This document shows, one piece after another, positions 3,421 to 5,601 of a stretch of 5,601 bases of DNA. This DNA comes from Thermohalobaculum sp038524325. GTDB taxonomy: Bacteria; Pseudomonadota; Alphaproteobacteria; Rhodobacterales; Rhodobacteraceae. How positions within the stretch are numbered: position 1 is the stretch's first letter; the number at the start of each line of letters is the position of its first letter. The notes beneath the pieces are model-generated. The model was not told the origin of the DNA. It saw only the letters and a list, made by a program, of their open reading frames with translations, and ran no database searches. The DNA is taken from assembly GCA_038524325.1 (NCBI GenBank), contig JBCBIS010000235.1, positions 1 to 5,601 of the forward strand. Direction: 5' to 3'. Both the position numbers and the translations under genes were made by a program.

Positions 3421-5601
3421 TCAGCCGCGCAACCGGCCCCCGGTTGCTTTCTCCACCGCCGCGATCACCTTGGCGGAGAGCGCTTCGATCTCGGCTTCGG
3501 TCAGGGTCGCCTTGGTCGGCTGCAGGCGTAGGGTCAGAGCGATGGATTTCTGACCGTCGCCAAATTGCGCCGCCGCCTTCTCGCCTTGGAACAGATCGAA
3601 GATCCGGGCGCCCGTGATCAGGGCCTTGTCCGCGGCGCGGGCAGCCTTCAGCAGTGTCTCCGCCTCGGTCTCGGCGGCCACGACAAAGGCGAAATCCCGC
3701 TCGACCGCCTGCAGGTCCGAGGCGCTCAAGGGCGGACGGGTCCGCGCGCGGGCCTTTGGGAAAGGGGCGCTTTCCAGGAACACGGTCATGGCAACGCCGG
3801 GGCCTTTGACATCCATCGCCTCGAGGATCTTGGGATGCAACTCGCCAAACGCCGCCAGCGGGTTCTTCGGCCCCAGCTTCAGCAGGGCCGAGCGGCCCGG
3901 ATGGAACCAGCCCGGCGCCTCGCGTGCGACCATCAGCTTGGCTGTGTCGACCCCGGCGGAGGCCAGCACCGCCTCGGCATCCGCCTTGGCGTCATAGAGA
4001 TCAACGGCGCGCCCGGTCCCGGTCCATTCCTTCGCCGCCGTCGCCCCGATCCGGATGGCGGCGGCATGCAGCGCCTGCTGGCCCGGTTCGGGTCCGTGGA
4101 AGATCGGGCCGACCTCGAACAGGCCGACCTGCCCTTCGCCGCGGGCCTGATTACGCGCCGCGGCAGCCAGCAGCCCGGGCAGCAGCGAGGGGCGCATATG
4201 GCTCATCTCGCTGGAGATCGGGTTCTCCAGCCGCATCTCGGCATTGCCGCCGCCGAACAACGCTGCCTCACCCTCGGCGATGAACGAGTAGGTGACGCAT
4301 TCGTTCAACCCCAGCCCGGCCAATTGCCGCCGCGCCGCGCCTTCGCGTTTCTGCATCGGCGTCAGGGTCGGTTTCGCGACACCCGCCACGGGCCGCGCCA
4401 GGGGCTGCGATTGCAGCTTGGTCAACGAGGCGATGCGGGCGATCTCCTCGACCAGATCCGCCTCGCCATGCACATCCGGGCGCCAGGAGGGGATGGCAAC
4501 GTCCAGCCCGTCCTGCATCCCCGCCAACACCGCGCCGCCGACGGCTGGCGACATCGCCGCCCCCGCCAACAGCGCCGCGTTCGGGTCGGTGACACGGAAA
4601 CCGAGCGCTTCGAGGATCCGCACCTGTTCCTCGCGGGCGATCTCCATGCCGACCAGGCTGACCACGCGCGCGGGGTCCAGGCGATAGCTGCGCGCGGTGT
4701 CGGGCACCGCCCCGGCGGTCACCATCTCCGAAGGTTCCCCGCCGCAAAGCTCGATGATCAGCGTCGTCGCCGCATCCAGCCCCGTGGGGCAGGAGGCCGG
4801 GTCGATCCCCCGCTCGAACCGGTAGCGCGCATCCGAGGTGATCTTCAGCTTGCGCCCCGTGGCGGCGGTGATCACCGGGTCCCAATAGGCGCTTTCGATG
4901 AACACATTCACCGTCTCGTCCGAGCATCCCGTGGGCGCGCCGCCCATCACCCCGGCCATCGCCTCGGGTCCCTTGCTGTCCGAGATCATGATCATCGCGG
5001 GATCGAAGCGGTACTCCTTGTCGTCGAGCCCCATCAGAGAGCTCCCGTCCTCGGCCCAATGCACCCGCAGATCGCCCGCGACCTTGTCGGCGTCGAAGAC
5101 ATGCAGGGGTCGGTTCCGGTCGAATGTCATGTAATTGGTCACATCCACCAGGGTCGAGATCGGACGCAGGCCGATGGCGCGCAGTTTCCTCTGCAGCCAG
5201 GCCGGGGAGGGGCCGTTCTGCACCCCCCGGATCAGGCGCCCGCAGAAGACCGGGCAGGCCTTGGGCAACAGGTCCGGCTCGATGGTCACGCCGATCGGGC
5301 AAGGGAAGGCGCCCTTGATCTCGGGCACGGGGCGCGGGATCACGGTTCCCAACCCGCGTGCCGCCAGATCGCGGGCGATCCCGTCGATCCCCAGCGCATC
5401 GGGGCGGTTTGGCGTGATGGCAATCTCGATCACCGGGTCGTTCAGATCGGCATAGTCGATATAGCGTTGGCCCAGCGGCGCATCGGCGGGCAGATCGATG
5501 ATCCCGTCATGGTCCTCCGAGATCTCCAACTCGCGTTCCGAGCAGAGCATCCCGTTCGACTCGACGCCCCGGATCACGCCGGGTTTTAGATCGACCCCGG
5601 T
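3421..5601 (-). CDS. pheT: Phenylalanyl-tRNA synthetase beta subunit (N-terminus outside window)
   Basis: The beta subunit of the (alpha-beta)2 enzyme that charges tRNA-Phe in the cytoplasm. The visible 726 residues are about nine tenths of a ~800-residue protein; the first ~70 are beyond the right edge, as is any pheS upstream. Landmarks in visible numbering: GVESNGMLCSERE (12-24, tRNA-binding OB domain), NRPD (65-68), the B3/B4 region with RPISTLVDVTNYM and LHVFDADKV (146-174), SDARYRFERGID (256-267), the B5 domain about 306-393 with PSWRPDVHGEADLVEEIARI, the catalytic-like B6/B7 domain with NPISSEMSHMRPSLLPGLL, and a C-terminal FDX-ACB anticodon-binding domain in the last ~95 residues (AVERDFAFVV, IFDLFQG, SIALTLRLQ). 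Within B5, an Ala/Gly-rich stretch of roughly 27 residues (about 339-365) lengthens the loop before PSWRPD. The frame is uninterrupted. It ends 114 bases before mscL. Confidence 0.98.
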   Translation of the reverse strand, partial: TGVDLKPGVIRGVESNGMLCSERELEISEDHDGIIDLPADAPLGQRYIDYADLNDPVIEIAITPNRPDALGIDGIARDLAARGLGTVIPRPVPEIKGAFPCPIGVTIEPDLLPKACPVFCGRLIRGVQNGPSPAWLQRKLRAIGLRPISTLVDVTNYMTFDRNRPLHVFDADKVAGDLRVHWAEDGSSLMGLDDKEYRFDPAMIMISDSKGPEAMAGVMGGAPTGCSDETVNVFIESAYWDPVITAATGRKLKITSDARYRFERGIDPASCPTGLDAATTLIIELCGGEPSEMVTAGAVPDTARSYRLDPARVVSLVGMEIAREEQVRILEALGFRVTDPNAALLAGAAMSPAVGGAVLAGMQDGLDVAIPSWRPDVHGEADLVEEIARIASLTKLQSQPLARPVAGVAKPTLTPMQKREGAARRQLAGLGLNECVTYSFIAEGEAALFGGGNAEMRLENPISSEMSHMRPSLLPGLLAAAARNQARGEGQVGLFEVGPIFHGPEPGQQALHAAAIRIGATAAKEWTGTGRAVDLYDAKADAEAVLASAGVDTAKLMVAREAPGWFHPGRSALLKLGPKNPLAAFGELHPKILEAMDVKGPGVAMTVFLESAPFPKARARTRPPLSASDLQAVERDFAFVVAAETEAETLLKAARAADKALITGARIFDLFQGEKAAAQFGDGQKSIALTLRLQPTKATLTEAEIEALSAKVIAAVEKATGGRLRG

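Noticed and set aside
3407..3422. GATCG...CGATC inverted repeat at the pheT stop as a terminator
   Set aside because: Only a 5-base stem with no U-tract, overlapping the stop codon; too weak to call.
3565..5589. Very long plus-strand open frame (674 codons)
   Set aside because: It lies wholly antisense to pheT. Its Arg/Gly/His/Gln-rich translation has no recognisable domain, as expected opposite a GC-rich gene with strong third-position bias.

Overview
The window looks like chromosomal DNA from an alphaproteobacterium, most likely a Rhodobacteraceae-type organism. The base composition is GC-rich with strong G/C preference at third codon positions, and the MscL and PheT proteins are of alphaproteobacterial character. 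This placement is inferred from sequence character, not from a search. All convincing genes lie on the minus strand, so the window reads biologically from right to left.

Right part (5601 to 2890): the bulk of pheT, the phenylalanyl-tRNA synthetase beta subunit, enters from the right edge without its first ~70 residues and ends at 3421. A 114-base gap with a plausible promoter leads into a complete mscL (mechanosensitive channel, 3306 to 2890). A GC-rich hairpin follows the mscL stop. These are ordinary housekeeping genes.

Middle (2889 to 2455): a 435-base stretch with no convincing gene. It holds three GC-rich hairpins and, at its left end, a putative promoter with a 14-base operator-like palindrome between the -35 and -10 elements. 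It faces the operon described next.

Left part (2454 to 1): this is the interesting region, a compact minus-strand operon that looks like a biosynthetic locus for a ribosomally made, modified peptide (RiPP). In order it holds: (i) a 93-residue peptide with a textbook double-glycine-type leader and a Cys-free, Pro/Lys-rich C-terminus; (ii) a radical SAM enzyme with a reduced set of C-terminal cysteines, start codon overlapping the peptide's stop (TGATG); (iii) a secreted, DUF3299-like protein with a CPYC motif; and (iv) a putative 2-oxoglutarate/Fe(II) oxygenase (TIGR02466/PF13759-like) whose start overlaps the preceding stop by 8 bases. A peptide substrate, a radical SAM maturase and a second possible oxidative tailoring enzyme in one coupled unit is a credible uncharacterised RiPP system. 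The product and the chemistry cannot be read from the sequence.

The left edge is structurally abnormal. The oxygenase gene runs normally on the minus strand down to base 152; its in-frame continuation then appears on the opposite strand at bases 3-152, and a perfect 34-base inverted repeat (1-34 / 152-185) joins the two. A fold-back chimera at a contig end is the most likely cause, and a real intragenic inversion is the alternative. The last part of the oxygenase and any further genes of the operon (peptidase, exporter) are therefore not visible.
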